NCBI GenBank assembly: GCA_035284745.1
Contig: JAYKIL010000027.1
Location: 1-63,853 of the forward strand
Length of the DNA stretch: 63,853 bases
DNA from: JAYKJB01 sp035284745 [NCBI: Candidatus Sericytochromatia bacterium]
Lineage (GTDB): Bacteria; Cyanobacteriota; Sericytochromatia; S15B-MN24
Reading direction: 5' to 3'
Shown here one piece after another: positions 1 through 8,349 of this stretch; within the stretch, counting starts at the first letter, position 1, and every line of letters starts with the position of its first letter. The translations under genes and the position numbers were made by a program. The notes under the pieces are model-generated. The model made no database searches, was not told the DNA's origin, and saw only the letters and a program-made list of their open reading frames with translations.

Positions 1-713
1 TGGCTTTGTGGGTGCTTCGGATGGCCAACGTTATAGAAGTTGATGGCCCCATTTCCACCTGTCATCTCTGACACAAAGTCTCGCCGAAAACCAGTTCGTA
101 ACTCAAAGTACTCGTCCATCGCATTGGCACCCGCATAAAAATTCACTTGCTGGAGGGCCTGTCGGTGGGCCGGATGGCTTACCTCATACATGCTTTGAAC
201 CACCTTCAAGGCCTCTTGCGCATCGATGCCCGGCGAGACCCTGACCTGGAGTGTGCGGTTTCCCCCGTCAACGGAGAGTGTGTACGGCTCGGACAGGGCC
301 TCCTCTTGGTATTCGCTCGCCATGTCAGCCAAACGCTTGGTTTCTGTCACCGTCAGCGGATTGGGCGCATCGTCAAATTCTTGAAGCCTGGTGTAGGCCG
401 CCTGGCCCTCACTTTCCGTTGAGATGACCGGTTGAGGTTCCACCTTTAGATTGTATGTGCGGCTGGATAGATTGGCCCCACCTTTAGGTTTCTGGCAGGA
501 GTTCTCGTGGGCGTGGGAATGTTCTTTCTCCAGGGCAGACGGTGCCTGCGTCGGCTGTGGCGTCGCTCGTTGAGCACGGCGCCGCGTCGCTGGACTGAGT
601 ACGAGCCCATCGGCAGTGAACCCTGGGCCCTTTTCGGGGGGCCGTGGATTGCCTGCCTGAGAGGTTGGCACGCCCGTTGGCTTGCCTCCCTTGGTGAACA
701 ACCTGTCTAGCAT
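1..713 (-). CDS. Hypothetical protein, N-terminal 237 residues (C-terminus beyond left edge)
   Basis: An open minus-strand frame starts at ATG 711-713 and runs off the left edge without a stop. A purine-rich GGGG tract precedes the start. The first ~75 residues are low-complexity, rich in Pro, Arg and Gln, with no signal peptide (begins MLDRLFTKGGKPTG). A His/Glu-rich patch (EKEHSHAHENSC) follows. From about residue 90 the sequence looks folded, with mixed helix and strand character and a final visible stretch GAINFYNVGHPKHPQ. It reads as real protein because composition and codon use stay protein-like to the edge. I do not recognise a family; a disordered head before a C-terminal enzyme or toxin domain is possible, but that domain is not visible. 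It is divergent from glnA. Confidence 0.7.
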   Translation of the reverse strand, partial: MLDRLFTKGGKPTGVPTSQAGNPRPPEKGPGFTADGLVLSPATRRRAQRATPQPTQAPSALEKEHSHAHENSCQKPKGGANLSSRTYNLKVEPQPVISTESEGQAAYTRLQEFDDAPNPLTVTETKRLADMASEYQEEALSEPYTLSVDGGNRTLQVRVSPGIDAQEALKVVQSMYEVSHPAHRQALQQVNFYAGANAMDEYFELRTGFRRDFVSEMTGGNGAINFYNVGHPKHPQS

Positions 714-1127
714 CGATGAACCCCACAAACCGCCTGTCTATTCCTGTACCACAGAATATTCCTTGGTAAACTAAAAGGAGGTCACGAGGTCAGACATGTG
801 CCTGTGAGCGTGCGGTTTTCTGCAGGGTCATCCGGGCTGAGGATTCTCTCGGATTTTACGCCTCAGGATGAATTTCTCGTATGTTCTGAGTGTGTAAATA
901 AACACTTAATTTTTTATTCGACACCGTCCGGACACCGCTCTGGGGATTGCCTTTGGGGGCGCGGTGAGGGATTGTTGAATTATCTGGGTTCAAGGTGCTC
1001 GCGGGCAATTTTTTTGTTATCTTCAGAGTTTCTTCAGACAAGATTCGCTACACTGGAGGATGGACCGATTGACGGCAGGCGAGGGTCCGGTTTTGAAGCT
1101 TTTTTCGGAGAAAGGAGTCCAGGGTCG
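714..1127. other. Divergent intergenic region / glnA leader
   Basis: This 414-base stretch lies between the start of the truncated minus-strand gene and glnA. The glnA frame stays open back to 798, but that extension has no SD site, no relation to glutamine synthetase and an AT-rich composition, so I treat it as untranslated leader. I see small repeats: CACCGC/GCGGTG arms around 940-970 and a TCTTCAGA direct repeat near 1020-1040. I see no good -35/-10 pair. I looked for the glutamine (glnA) riboswitch core and for NtcA-type GTA-N8-TAC sites and found neither. Confidence 0.5.
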
Positions 1128-2474
1128 GTGACCATGACAATTGAACGCCTTGAGGCCTCGATTCACGAGGTGATCGCCAAGGAGAACGTTAAATTTATCG
1201 ACTTGCAGTTCATAGATATTCTTGGAATTGTGAAGAGCGTAACCATTCCTACTTCGCAACTCGCGGATACTTTGGAACATGGCAAATGGTTCGATGGCAG
1301 TTCGGTGGAAGGCTTCGCTCGCATTGCGGAGTCTGATATGTTCTTGAAGCCTGATTTGTCCACATTTCAGGTCATTCCGTGGACACGTGGCAACAATACA
1401 ACAGCGCGTTTAATTTGCTGGGTTCATACCCCTGATGGTGACTCCTTCGCGGGGGATCCGCGGGCCGTTCTACAGCGTCAATTAGATGCAGCGAAGGCTC
1501 TGGGGTATGACTTCAACACCGGACCTGAGTTGGAATTTTTCTTGTTCCGCTCCAATGACCCGAGTTCGCCGACGCCACTACCCCATGACCAAGGCGGATA
1601 TTTCGATCTTTCGACAGACTTGGCGAGCCACGTGCGCCAAGACATGGTCAACGCCCTGGAGTCGTTGGGGATTGAGGTCGAGACAAGCCACCACGAGGTA
1701 GCGGTCGGACAACACGAAATCGACTTCAAGTATTCGAATGCGCTGAAGTCTGCAGACAGCTGCGTGACTTTCAAATATGCGCTGAAGGCGATTGCTCAAA
1801 AGTATGATTTGTATTGCACGTTCATGCCGAAGCCTATTTTTGGGGTGAACGGTTCAGGCATGCATACTCACATGAGCCTCTTCAAAGACGGTGACACGGC
1901 GATGTATGATCCGACAGACGCGTACGGTCTCTCCAAGACCGCAAAGCATTTCATCGCCGGCATTCTGCATCATGCCCGCGCAATGAGTGCCATTTTGAGT
2001 CCCACGGTCAATTCGTATAAGCGTTTGGTGCCAGGGTACGAGGCTCCCGTTTATGTCTCTTGGGCGCGTAATAACCGCTCGGCCTTAATTCGTGTGCCAC
2101 GCATCAATCCGAAGGCCACGAAAGCGACGCGCATTGAGTTGCGTTGCCCGGACCCGACGTGTAACCCCTATTTGGCCTTCGCTGTCATGCTGGCATGCGG
2201 TCTGGACGGTGTGAAACGCGAGTTGGTGGCGCCAGAACCGGTGGAAGAGAACTTGTACCGGATGGGGCCCGAAGAGCGCACCAACCGTAACATCGCCAGT
2301 TTGCCCGGTTCACTGGGCGAGGCTCTAGAGGCACTGAAGCAAGATCAGGTGATTCGTGAGACCTTGGGGGAGCACGTTTTCGAACGGTTCTTGGAGGCCA
2401 AAACTCAGGAATGGGATGAATACCGTAAGGTTGTGACCCAATGGGAACTGGATCGCTATCTGCCGATATACTAG
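1128..2474 (+). CDS. glnA: Glutamine synthetase, type I (GSI-alpha-like)
   Basis: ATP-dependent synthesis of glutamine from glutamate and ammonia in the cytosol. The protein has 448 residues, the length of the short GSI-alpha class without the 25-residue insertion of GSI-beta. Visible motifs are FDGSSVEGFARI near residues 55-66, PKPIFGVNGSGMHTH for ATP/metal binding, NRSALIRVPRI, and NLYRM near the C-terminus. An Arg near residue 65 sits where Bacillus subtilis GlnA has its feedback-inhibition Arg62. The GTG start at 1128 is chosen because AAAGGAG at 1111-1117 is 10 bases upstream; ATG 1134 is the alternative. The longer frame from 798 has no family support. A strong terminator follows, so it is probably monocistronic. 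Confidence 0.97.
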   Translation: MTMTIERLEASIHEVIAKENVKFIDLQFIDILGIVKSVTIPTSQLADTLEHGKWFDGSSVEGFARIAESDMFLKPDLSTFQVIPWTRGNNTTARLICWVHTPDGDSFAGDPRAVLQRQLDAAKALGYDFNTGPELEFFLFRSNDPSSPTPLPHDQGGYFDLSTDLASHVRQDMVNALESLGIEVETSHHEVAVGQHEIDFKYSNALKSADSCVTFKYALKAIAQKYDLYCTFMPKPIFGVNGSGMHTHMSLFKDGDTAMYDPTDAYGLSKTAKHFIAGILHHARAMSAILSPTVNSYKRLVPGYEAPVYVSWARNNRSALIRVPRINPKATKATRIELRCPDPTCNPYLAFAVMLACGLDGVKRELVAPEPVEENLYRMGPEERTNRNIASLPGSLGEALEALKQDQVIRETLGEHVFERFLEAKTQEWDEYRKVVTQWELDRYLPIY

Positions 2475-2489
2475 GGTTCACTCACCCGG

Positions 2490-2515
2490 GGGGCGCTGCG
2501 GCGCCCCTTTTTTTT
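2490..2515 (+). terminator. Rho-independent terminator after glnA
   Basis: Perfect 7-bp GC stem (GGGGCGC/GCGCCCC) with a TGCG loop, followed directly by eight T residues, 15 bases after the glnA stop. Confidence 0.92.
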
Positions 2516-2533
2516 GCTGGTTTTTATGGCTTC

Positions 2534-2562
2534 TTTACAAATACTTAATATTAAATTAAACT
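2534..2562 (+). promoter_or_regulatory. Predicted sigma70-type promoter for the metallopeptidase lipoprotein
   Basis: TTTACA at 2534-2539 and TAAACT at 2557-2562 are separated by 17 bases in an AT-rich patch, 35 bases before the downstream ATG. The position right after the glnA terminator fits a fresh transcription start. Sequence match only. Confidence 0.5.
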
Positions 2563-2597
2563 ATTGACTTACGTGAAGTTGATGAAGGAGTTACTCA

Positions 2598-3887
2598 ATG
2601 TTGCGTCGTTCCTCTTACACATTCGGGACTGTATTGAGCTTGGCGGTGGTTGCGGGTTGTTCGCGTGCCCCTCTGTCGGGTTCGGTCGCATCCACGACAT
2701 TGTTTGACGCCAGCGCAACACAACGCAGCAGCACTGATGACAGTGACTTGTGGGTGGGTGCCGCCCGCCGCCAAGTTTCCCCTGCGGCCCTTCGGCGTGA
2801 GGCCAAAGAAGTGAGAGGCTCGGTGGCGGTGTTCCCCACCCGTGTTTTGTCTGCACGCTCAGGTGGGATTTCTCCTCGTTTTCGGGCTCGGGGGCCCGTG
2901 GTGACAGGCGTTTTACTCTACCCTGACTTTTCCGGTCGCTTGATTCCTGCGGCCAACGCGACGGTTCGTCTTGAGGCCCGCACCGGTGCATTGGGCGGCT
3001 CTAAGGAGATCGTCAGCGGCGTGACTGACCAGAGTGGTCGGTGGGTTGTTGAAGTGCCCTCGGGGTTTCTTGGCAAGACATTCACCAGTACGTATGAACT
3101 TGGGAACAAGCGCTGGACGCTTCAAAAATTGCGTTGGGAAGGTCCCCGTATTGAGGCATTAAGTGCCTCGGGGCATGACACCGGCGAGCGGACCCTTGAA
3201 CCGAATACTCAGAACGGCAAGGCGGCCTTGATACACCAGATTTGGAACCGTGCGTTGACGGCTTTCGAGCGGGAGGCGATTTCGACGGATGCCTGGTGGA
3301 CCCGACAAATTACGACCCGCTGGCCGGCAGATGGAAATTATTATTCAATGGGAACCGTGAGTTTGACGGACGCTGAATGGTGGGATGTCAATGGGCATGA
3401 GATCGGCCACGCCATCTTTTTCAACGCTTTCAACTCGGCGTCTGGGGGCGGGCAGCACAAGATTGACGAGTGCTACGGGGCCGATCTTGCCTGGTCAGAG
3501 GGTTTTGCAAGCTTTTTCTCTGCGGTGATTAGCATTGATCGGGCGGACTCGGACGCGAAGTTTGAGTACATGGTTCCGCGACGCAAGCCCATTCGCATCG
3601 AGAATGTGCCGGCTGATGTCTGCCAAGGCCACACCAATGAGTGGCGGGTGAGTGCGGCTTTGTGGGACCTTTACGATACCCATCAAGATGGGCAGGATCG
3701 GGTCGCCGTCGACTTTAAGAACATCTGGGGTGCGCTGGTGAAGACCAATACCCCGGGGCGTATCGCTGATGTTCGGGGCGCATTCAGTCGGATAGCCGCA
3801 GCCTCCGAGGAGGATATCAGACCCTCTCTGGCCGCCGCATTTGCGCAAAGCGGCGTCCCGGTGCCGGGCTTTCAGATAGCGCGATAG
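2598..3887 (+). CDS. Lipoprotein with HEIGH zinc-metallopeptidase motif
   Basis: The 429-residue protein begins with a signal peptide and lipobox (VVAGC, Cys about residue 21), so it is probably anchored in the envelope. Residues ~95-170 resemble a carboxypeptidase-regulatory-like beta domain (GVTDQSGRW). The catalytic part carries NGHEIGHAIF, with His267, Glu268 and His271, followed by WSEGFASFF with Glu301, an arrangement typical of gluzincin peptidases whose third zinc ligand is a Glu in a later helix. Substrate is unknown. The ATG at 2598 has AAGGAG 7 bases upstream. The next small gene starts about 40 bases downstream and may be co-transcribed. I do not recognise a named family; the peptidase assignment rests on the motif. 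Confidence 0.8.
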   Translation: MLRRSSYTFGTVLSLAVVAGCSRAPLSGSVASTTLFDASATQRSSTDDSDLWVGAARRQVSPAALRREAKEVRGSVAVFPTRVLSARSGGISPRFRARGPVVTGVLLYPDFSGRLIPAANATVRLEARTGALGGSKEIVSGVTDQSGRWVVEVPSGFLGKTFTSTYELGNKRWTLQKLRWEGPRIEALSASGHDTGERTLEPNTQNGKAALIHQIWNRALTAFEREAISTDAWWTRQITTRWPADGNYYSMGTVSLTDAEWWDVNGHEIGHAIFFNAFNSASGGGQHKIDECYGADLAWSEGFASFFSAVISIDRADSDAKFEYMVPRRKPIRIENVPADVCQGHTNEWRVSAALWDLYDTHQDGQDRVAVDFKNIWGALVKTNTPGRIADVRGAFSRIAAASEEDIRPSLAAAFAQSGVPVPGFQIAR

Positions 3888-3926
3888 GCTTTGCGGGGCT
3901 GCCTGAATTGACACTGGGTGAGTGAC

Positions 3927-4208
3927 GTGACGGCGTTAATTGAGAAAATCCTGCTCGAATTGAGCGTGGGCGCTCAAACCGGGCGGGGTTTGCAGGAAAG
4001 TTTGGCTGCTTCTGATGCTGAGTTTCGGCTCTCGGCGCGCGAGCTTTGGTTGGATGGTTTACTTCAAGGACAACTGGCAGATGGTTGTTGCAGCGCGCCT
4101 TGTGGGACCATGTGTGTCAGCGCCATGAAACTCGACCGGGTGTGGCAACTTTCTAAAAAGGGTCGCCTTCGTTTGAAGGTCATGCAGGCTCGCTCTGCTG
4201 GCCTCTAA
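3927..4208 (+). CDS. Small Cys-containing protein, winged-helix-like
   Basis: A 93-residue soluble protein from GTG 3927, chosen because GGTGA lies 5 bases upstream; GTG 3918 in the same frame is equally possible. The N-terminal half (LIEKILLELSVGAQTGRGL) and the C-terminal half (DRVWQLSKKGRLRLKV) look like the helices and wing of a small winged-helix DNA-binding fold. Between them sit four cysteines (CCSAPCGTMC), which could bind metal, somewhat like FeoC-type regulators. This is a fold-level impression only. It lies between the metallopeptidase lipoprotein and an HTH protein on the same strand. Confidence 0.5.
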   Translation: MTALIEKILLELSVGAQTGRGLQESLAASDAEFRLSARELWLDGLLQGQLADGCCSAPCGTMCVSAMKLDRVWQLSKKGRLRLKVMQARSAGL

Positions 4209-4276
4209 CGCTTGTTTGCGGCGATGTGGTATGCTGGTGTCAGGTCGATTCAACCTGCCACCGGCAGGAGGCGCGT

Positions 4277-4891
4277 TTGTCCGAAACCCTCAGTCTTAGT
4301 CTCGATGAGGTCAGTGTAAAGCTTGGTGTCAGTCCATCTGCGGTGAAAAAGCGGATCGCTCACCTGAACATACCGGTGATGCGTGGGGCACGCGGCAAGC
4401 TTATTTTTGATCAGTATGCCTTTGGCCTGCTCGCTGAGGCCGATGGCCTGCTGAAGGCTGGGCACGGTTTTGAAGAGTGTCGACAGCGGCTTGGGCTCCA
4501 ATTGCCCGCATCGATTGATGTTGAGGCCGAAGACTTAGAGGGAGAGGCTGACGACGAAACGGGCAGCACCCGGCGTCTCCCCACTCCTGTTTTTGTTCAA
4601 TTGCGTCGGAAAAAAAGTGCGCAATCCCCGAATACGAGCATCCCTTTGCCGGACTTAATTGCCCGCCTGGACAGCTTGCTTAAATTACTGGACGAAAAAG
4701 AACGCCACAATCAAATGTTACAAGCGAAATTGATGGTGGCGTACGATGAGATCACTAAATTGTCGGCGACAGCTGCCGCCCATCAGGAACGCACCTTGGC
4801 GTTGCAAGTCGAAGTCCAACGATTGAGTGGCGAGCTGAAAATGCTCGATGCACCCGATGAATTTGAAAAACCTTGGTGGCGTTTTTGGTGA
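4277..4891 (+). CDS. MerR-like helix-turn-helix protein with coiled coil
   Basis: The 204-residue protein begins at TTG 4277, five bases after AGGAGG at 4266-4271; the longer frame from 4226 lacks an SD site. Residues ~5-55 form a MerR/excisionase-like winged HTH (VSVKLGVSPSAVKKRI). An acidic linker and then a long amphipathic helix (about 130-195, many Leu, Glu, Lys, Gln) predict a coiled coil. It ends in an aromatic tail, EKPWWRFW, of a kind I recall on HTH/coiled-coil proteins of phages and plasmids. That suggests a DNA-organising or membrane-tethering role, but the function is unknown. A perfect inverted repeat overlaps its stop codon. Confidence 0.72.
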   Translation: MSETLSLSLDEVSVKLGVSPSAVKKRIAHLNIPVMRGARGKLIFDQYAFGLLAEADGLLKAGHGFEECRQRLGLQLPASIDVEAEDLEGEADDETGSTRRLPTPVFVQLRRKKSAQSPNTSIPLPDLIARLDSLLKLLDEKERHNQMLQAKLMVAYDEITKLSATAAAHQERTLALQVEVQRLSGELKMLDAPDEFEKPWWRFW

Positions 4892-4938
4892 AATAATTCA
4901 ATACGCTAAGAATATACATTCCGCGTATTGAATTATTT
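4891..4938. terminator. Perfect 16-bp inverted repeat between convergent genes
   Basis: Arms AAATAATTCAATACGC (4891-4906) and its exact reverse complement (4923-4938) flank a 16-base AT-rich spacer. The left arm overlaps the HTH gene's stop codon. It lies between the convergent HTH and SPFH genes, so a bidirectional terminator is likely. The arms are AT-rich and no T-run follows on either strand, so a protein-binding operator is an alternative. Confidence 0.6.
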
Positions 4939-4976
4939 GGAAAACACTCGCTTGATGAGCCAGGTCGGCCCTGGGT

Positions 4977-5969
4977 TTATGGTTTCACGTGCGCGTTCTT
5001 GTCGTGGGGCACGGGCGCCATCGTGGAGGCTGGACGAACGCCTGCTGCTCCTTTGAAAGCTTGTCCCGCGACGGCGGCCATCCCTGCGACTTTATCAAAA
5101 CCGGGAGGCAGGAAAATGGTCGCGGCCGAACCCTGCGCGATCTCCGGCAAGGCTTCTGTATAGCGCAGCTGTAAATATTTTTCTTCGCCACTGGTTCCGA
5201 GGGCATCTGCCACTTTGCGAATGGCTTCTTGCTGGGCTTCCGCTTTGACAATCACCACGTTGGCCTGGGCACGGGCTTCAATGAGAGCAGCCTCTGCTTC
5301 GGCTTGGGCGCGAATACGCAGCACGTCGCGTTCGCCCTCCGCCTTCAAGACCGCACTCTCTTTCGCCCCTTCGGCGCTCAGAATGGCCGCACGTTTGAAA
5401 CCCTCGGCTTCCAGAATTTGTGCCCGCCGCGTCCGCTCTGCGACCATTTGTTTATCCATAGCATCGGCAATTTCACCCATCGGACGTATCTCTTTGATCT
5501 CAACCCGGGATACCTTCAAGCCCCACGGATGGGTTGTTTCATCCAAAATTCCCTGAAGCTTTGTGTTGATGACCTGTCGACCGTTCAGACATTCGTCCAG
5601 TTCTAATTCGCCAATCAAACTGCGAAGGGTCGTTATGATGAGGTTTTCGAGGGCGAGGTTGTAATTTTCGACGTTGTAGGCTGCCGCTTTCACTTCGTTG
5701 ATGCGGAAATAAGTGACGGCATTGATGCGGACTGTGGCATTGTCTTTCGTGATCATCGCTGTTGGTTCAAAGTCGTGCAGCGTTTCACGCGTGTCGAAAC
5801 GAAAGCGAATTCTCTCAACAAATGGGACCACCCAATGAAGTCCCGGACCCAAGGTGCGGCTGTAGCTGCCGAGGTTTTCAACAATGGCGCTCTGCGCCTG
5901 CGAAATAATGACAACAGACTTTAACAAGATGATGGCAATGGCTGCGAAGAAAATGTATAGAACGGTCAC
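4977..5969 (-). CDS. SPFH/stomatin-family membrane protein (QmcA-like)
   Basis: The 330-residue protein has one N-terminal membrane segment (VLYIFFAAIAIILLKSVVII), then an SPFH domain starting around residue 25 (QSAIVENLGSYSRTLGPGLHW), then a long Ala/Glu-rich coiled coil (about 190-260) that drives ring-like oligomerisation in this family. Such proteins organise membrane microdomains and are often partnered with NfeD proteins. Here nfeD lies 59 bases upstream on the same strand, the classical pairing. The GTG start is set by AAAGGAG eight bases upstream. The C-terminal ~50 residues are low-complexity. Confidence 0.92.
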   Translation of the reverse strand: MTVLYIFFAAIAIILLKSVVIISQAQSAIVENLGSYSRTLGPGLHWVVPFVERIRFRFDTRETLHDFEPTAMITKDNATVRINAVTYFRINEVKAAAYNVENYNLALENLIITTLRSLIGELELDECLNGRQVINTKLQGILDETTHPWGLKVSRVEIKEIRPMGEIADAMDKQMVAERTRRAQILEAEGFKRAAILSAEGAKESAVLKAEGERDVLRIRAQAEAEAALIEARAQANVVIVKAEAQQEAIRKVADALGTSGEEKYLQLRYTEALPEIAQGSAATIFLPPGFDKVAGMAAVAGQAFKGAAGVRPASTMAPVPHDKNAHVKP

Positions 5970-6028
5970 CGATATGTCTCCTTTGGCGATGGTGCCTTGG
6001 CCTGCAGACCCCGCACGGGGGGACAGAA

Positions 6029-6490
6029 CTATGGCCCTTCTGAAGGGGCGGGGTTGGGTTCATTGAGTAGTTCGAGGGGAAGGACCTGGAGGCGTGCGCC
6101 CTCCACTTTGAGGACCAAGACCTGGGTTCCGACGGCGGCGGCGGCCACTGATTCGGCTTGCCACAAAACGCCATTCAACTTTACGGTGCCGTATTGGCCT
6201 GGCGTGAGCGCGTTGCATACCTCCGCGTGAGAGCCCAGCAACGCTTCACTCGGACTTGGGGTTCGCGGCGGGGCGAAGTGACGACGAAGCCACGGGGCCA
6301 TCCAAAGCGTCGCGGCGAGGGACACGGTGGCTGCGACCGGCACTTGAATGATCTGTTCAAAACCAAGCCAGGCGAACAACGCGGCCGCGAAACATCCCAT
6401 CGACAGCGAAGCCAGCGTCAGTTCTCCAGTCAATACCTCGGCGGTAATCAGAATGGCACCGGCGGCAAGCCACAAGGAAAAAGGGGTCAA
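6029..6490 (-). CDS. NfeD family membrane protein
   Basis: A 153-residue protein starting at TTG 6490, seven bases after AAAGGAG. The same AAAGGAGACA context precedes the SPFH gene. The first ~70 residues contain about three hydrophobic segments; the C-terminal ~60 residues form the OB-fold-like NfeDC domain (GQYGTVKLNGVLWQAES, VEGARLQVLPL). This is the short NfeD1b type without a ClpP-like protease. It is the first gene of a two-gene operon with the SPFH protein, with which it probably acts in the membrane. The longer open frame to 6613 has no SD site. Confidence 0.88.
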   Translation of the reverse strand: MTPFSLWLAAGAILITAEVLTGELTLASLSMGCFAAALFAWLGFEQIIQVPVAATVSLAATLWMAPWLRRHFAPPRTPSPSEALLGSHAEVCNALTPGQYGTVKLNGVLWQAESVAAAAVGTQVLVLKVEGARLQVLPLELLNEPNPAPSEGP

Positions 6491-6726
6491 GAGGTGTCTC
6501 CTTTGGAGGGGCGGCACCAGCAGGCCATACACCGCCCTGACCTTGTCAGGCCAAATACATGTATACCCAGCTTGATACGCTTTGACGTGTCGTGCGATGC
6601 CGCACGGAGGCATTTCCCTGTGATGTTTGAAATATCCGTTTTTTTAGAGAACCTTAATGAAAGCTTGGGCAAGTGGCCCTGGGATCGCGCGACATGAAAC
6701 AGTAAGCGTTTCGAGGAGACTGCCAG

Positions 6727-7953
6727 GTGCCCATGCGGGACTCCAGCAACATACACCAAGTTGTACGCACGTCAGCGCGCCGGACATATCATGTGAGCCG
6801 TGCTGCGGCTGATCTGGCTTTGACGGCCGGGCGTGCCCACCAACAACGCGGCGTGGCCGCATTGGGCAGCAGTGCCAGTGTCGCGTTGAAATACAAGAAC
6901 TTGAAGTCAGCGGCAGGTTTTCAGACAACCCCTGTAGAGGAGCGTTTGTTTCGCCTGGCTGGTGATGTGGCGACCGTCTCAGGCGGCATCTTGGCCGCCG
7001 TTGCTTTCCCTGCGATGGCGAAAAAAACCGCCACCAGTTTCCGTGAACTGACGGATTTGATTCACCAACCCACGGCGACTGCGGAGGCCCGTTTGGACAA
7101 ACTGGAGGAGATGGCGCGGTCAACAGCCGGTACGGTTTTCAGTGCACAGGGTGTTGTAGTGGGTGCCAAGGGAACGCTTGGGATATTGTCCCGCAGTGAG
7201 GGTGTGGCACGTGCCGCGGCCAGCATCGGGAATTCTCGGTGGTTTCAGCTTGCGTCATCGCCATTTGGACGTGTTTTGAACGTCTTGTTGCCCGTCGCTG
7301 ACGTGGCCGTTTTGGTGGGAGAGTCGATCGCGACCCGTCGGACTTTTTTGGACCCGAGCGCATCCGGCTGGAATAAAAGTCGGAAACTCCTTGATTTGAG
7401 CCTGGCTACTTTGAAAACGGCATTTTGGTTATTGCCTGCGGCCCGGCCGCTGAAGGCCTTGTATGCGGGAGCCAGTTTCTTGCAGTTGGGCCTGGCGCTT
7501 CGCGATTTCTGGCCGACGGTGCAGCCGGCATTGGAAAACGCGGCGCGGGGCACGCTGTGGGCTGTGGCCCATCCCATCCAGGCGACCCGGGCCTTTGGCA
7601 ATGAAGTGAACCAACGCCTGCAAGGGCTTGGGTCTGCAGCGGGGCGGGGTTTGAGCGCCGTGTGGGGTGTTGTGTCACACCCGCGAGAGGTCTGGACCGA
7701 GATCACGACCACTTTGAGTAGTTGGCTGGGTATCCTGCGTGGTGAGGATTTGGGGCCCCGACCGGCGAGTGCAACGGGCCCGGGGTTGTCCACCCCGGTG
7801 AATTTATCGAACCCGCTGCCCGTCCCCGTGTTGGCCCCCGCTTCTTTTGAGATGCCTCCCTCGTTGCCTCCCGTTGGAGCGATGCTGGTGCCCCCGCCGC
7901 CGACTCCCGCGCCTCCGCCTCCGCCTCCGCCGTCAGCACCCTTGCTCCCCTGA
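6727..7953 (+). CDS. Unrecognised protein with hydrophobic segments and polyproline tail
   Basis: The 408-residue protein starts at GTG 6727 with GAGGAG eight bases upstream; ATG 6733 is an alternative. It has no signal peptide. Ala/Gly-rich moderately hydrophobic stretches lie around residues 75-100, 135-200 and 225-260, compatible with helical hairpins or membrane association. The last ~60 residues are almost only Pro, Ala, Val and Leu, ending in a polyproline run encoded by CCT/CCG repeats. The general character resembles the glycine-zipper protein at 11509-12765, but I see no alignable sequence. No family recognised. It is divergent from nfeD, and a glutaredoxin-like gene follows. Confidence 0.7.
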   Translation: MPMRDSSNIHQVVRTSARRTYHVSRAAADLALTAGRAHQQRGVAALGSSASVALKYKNLKSAAGFQTTPVEERLFRLAGDVATVSGGILAAVAFPAMAKKTATSFRELTDLIHQPTATAEARLDKLEEMARSTAGTVFSAQGVVVGAKGTLGILSRSEGVARAAASIGNSRWFQLASSPFGRVLNVLLPVADVAVLVGESIATRRTFLDPSASGWNKSRKLLDLSLATLKTAFWLLPAARPLKALYAGASFLQLGLALRDFWPTVQPALENAARGTLWAVAHPIQATRAFGNEVNQRLQGLGSAAGRGLSAVWGVVSHPREVWTEITTTLSSWLGILRGEDLGPRPASATGPGLSTPVNLSNPLPVPVLAPASFEMPPSLPPVGAMLVPPPPTPAPPPPPPPSAPLLP

Positions 7954-8063
7954 GCGCTCATCGCTCTGACATCAACGGCTGCCCGAGGGTCGGTGGTGCT
8001 TATTCACCAGTATTGGCTGCCGAGGCTTGATGTGTGAGTATTAAGGGTGTGGAGGGGCGATAG

Positions 8064-8327
8064 ATGACCCGTTTGACGTTGTACACGAAGCCTGGATGTT
8101 GTTTGTGTGATAAGGCCGAGCCGCTGATTGAGCGGGTCCGTCAGGATGTGCCCTTCGAGTTCGAGCGGGTGGATATCACGCAAGATGAGCTGGCCGCACA
8201 AGCATATGCTCATCGTATCCCGGTTGTCACGCTGGATGATGACGTCGTTCTTGCTGGAAAGATTAGTGAGTTTTGGCTTCGGCGGGTATTGGCCGGAGAG
8301 CGTAATCCGCGGCTGGTGAGCGCATAG
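8064..8327 (+). CDS. Glutaredoxin-like protein (DUF836 family)
   Basis: An 87-residue thioredoxin-fold protein. The N-terminus LTLYTKPGCCLCDKA carries a CxxC-type site (Cys-Leu-Cys preceded by Cys), typical of the short glutaredoxin-like DUF836 group, and a cis-Pro sits in RIPVVTL near residue 55. A cytosolic thiol-disulfide exchange role is likely; partners are unknown. The ATG at 8064 follows GGAGGGG by six bases. Confidence 0.88.
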   Translation: MTRLTLYTKPGCCLCDKAEPLIERVRQDVPFEFERVDITQDELAAQAYAHRIPVVTLDDDVVLAGKISEFWLRRVLAGERNPRLVSA

Positions 8328-8349
8328 GGGTCATTCGCGGCCCAGACCA

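Noticed and set aside
798-1127. N-terminal extension of glutamine synthetase
   Set aside because: No SD site, not related to GlnA, AT-rich and repeat-containing; the GTG at 1128 has a good SD site and gives the family length.
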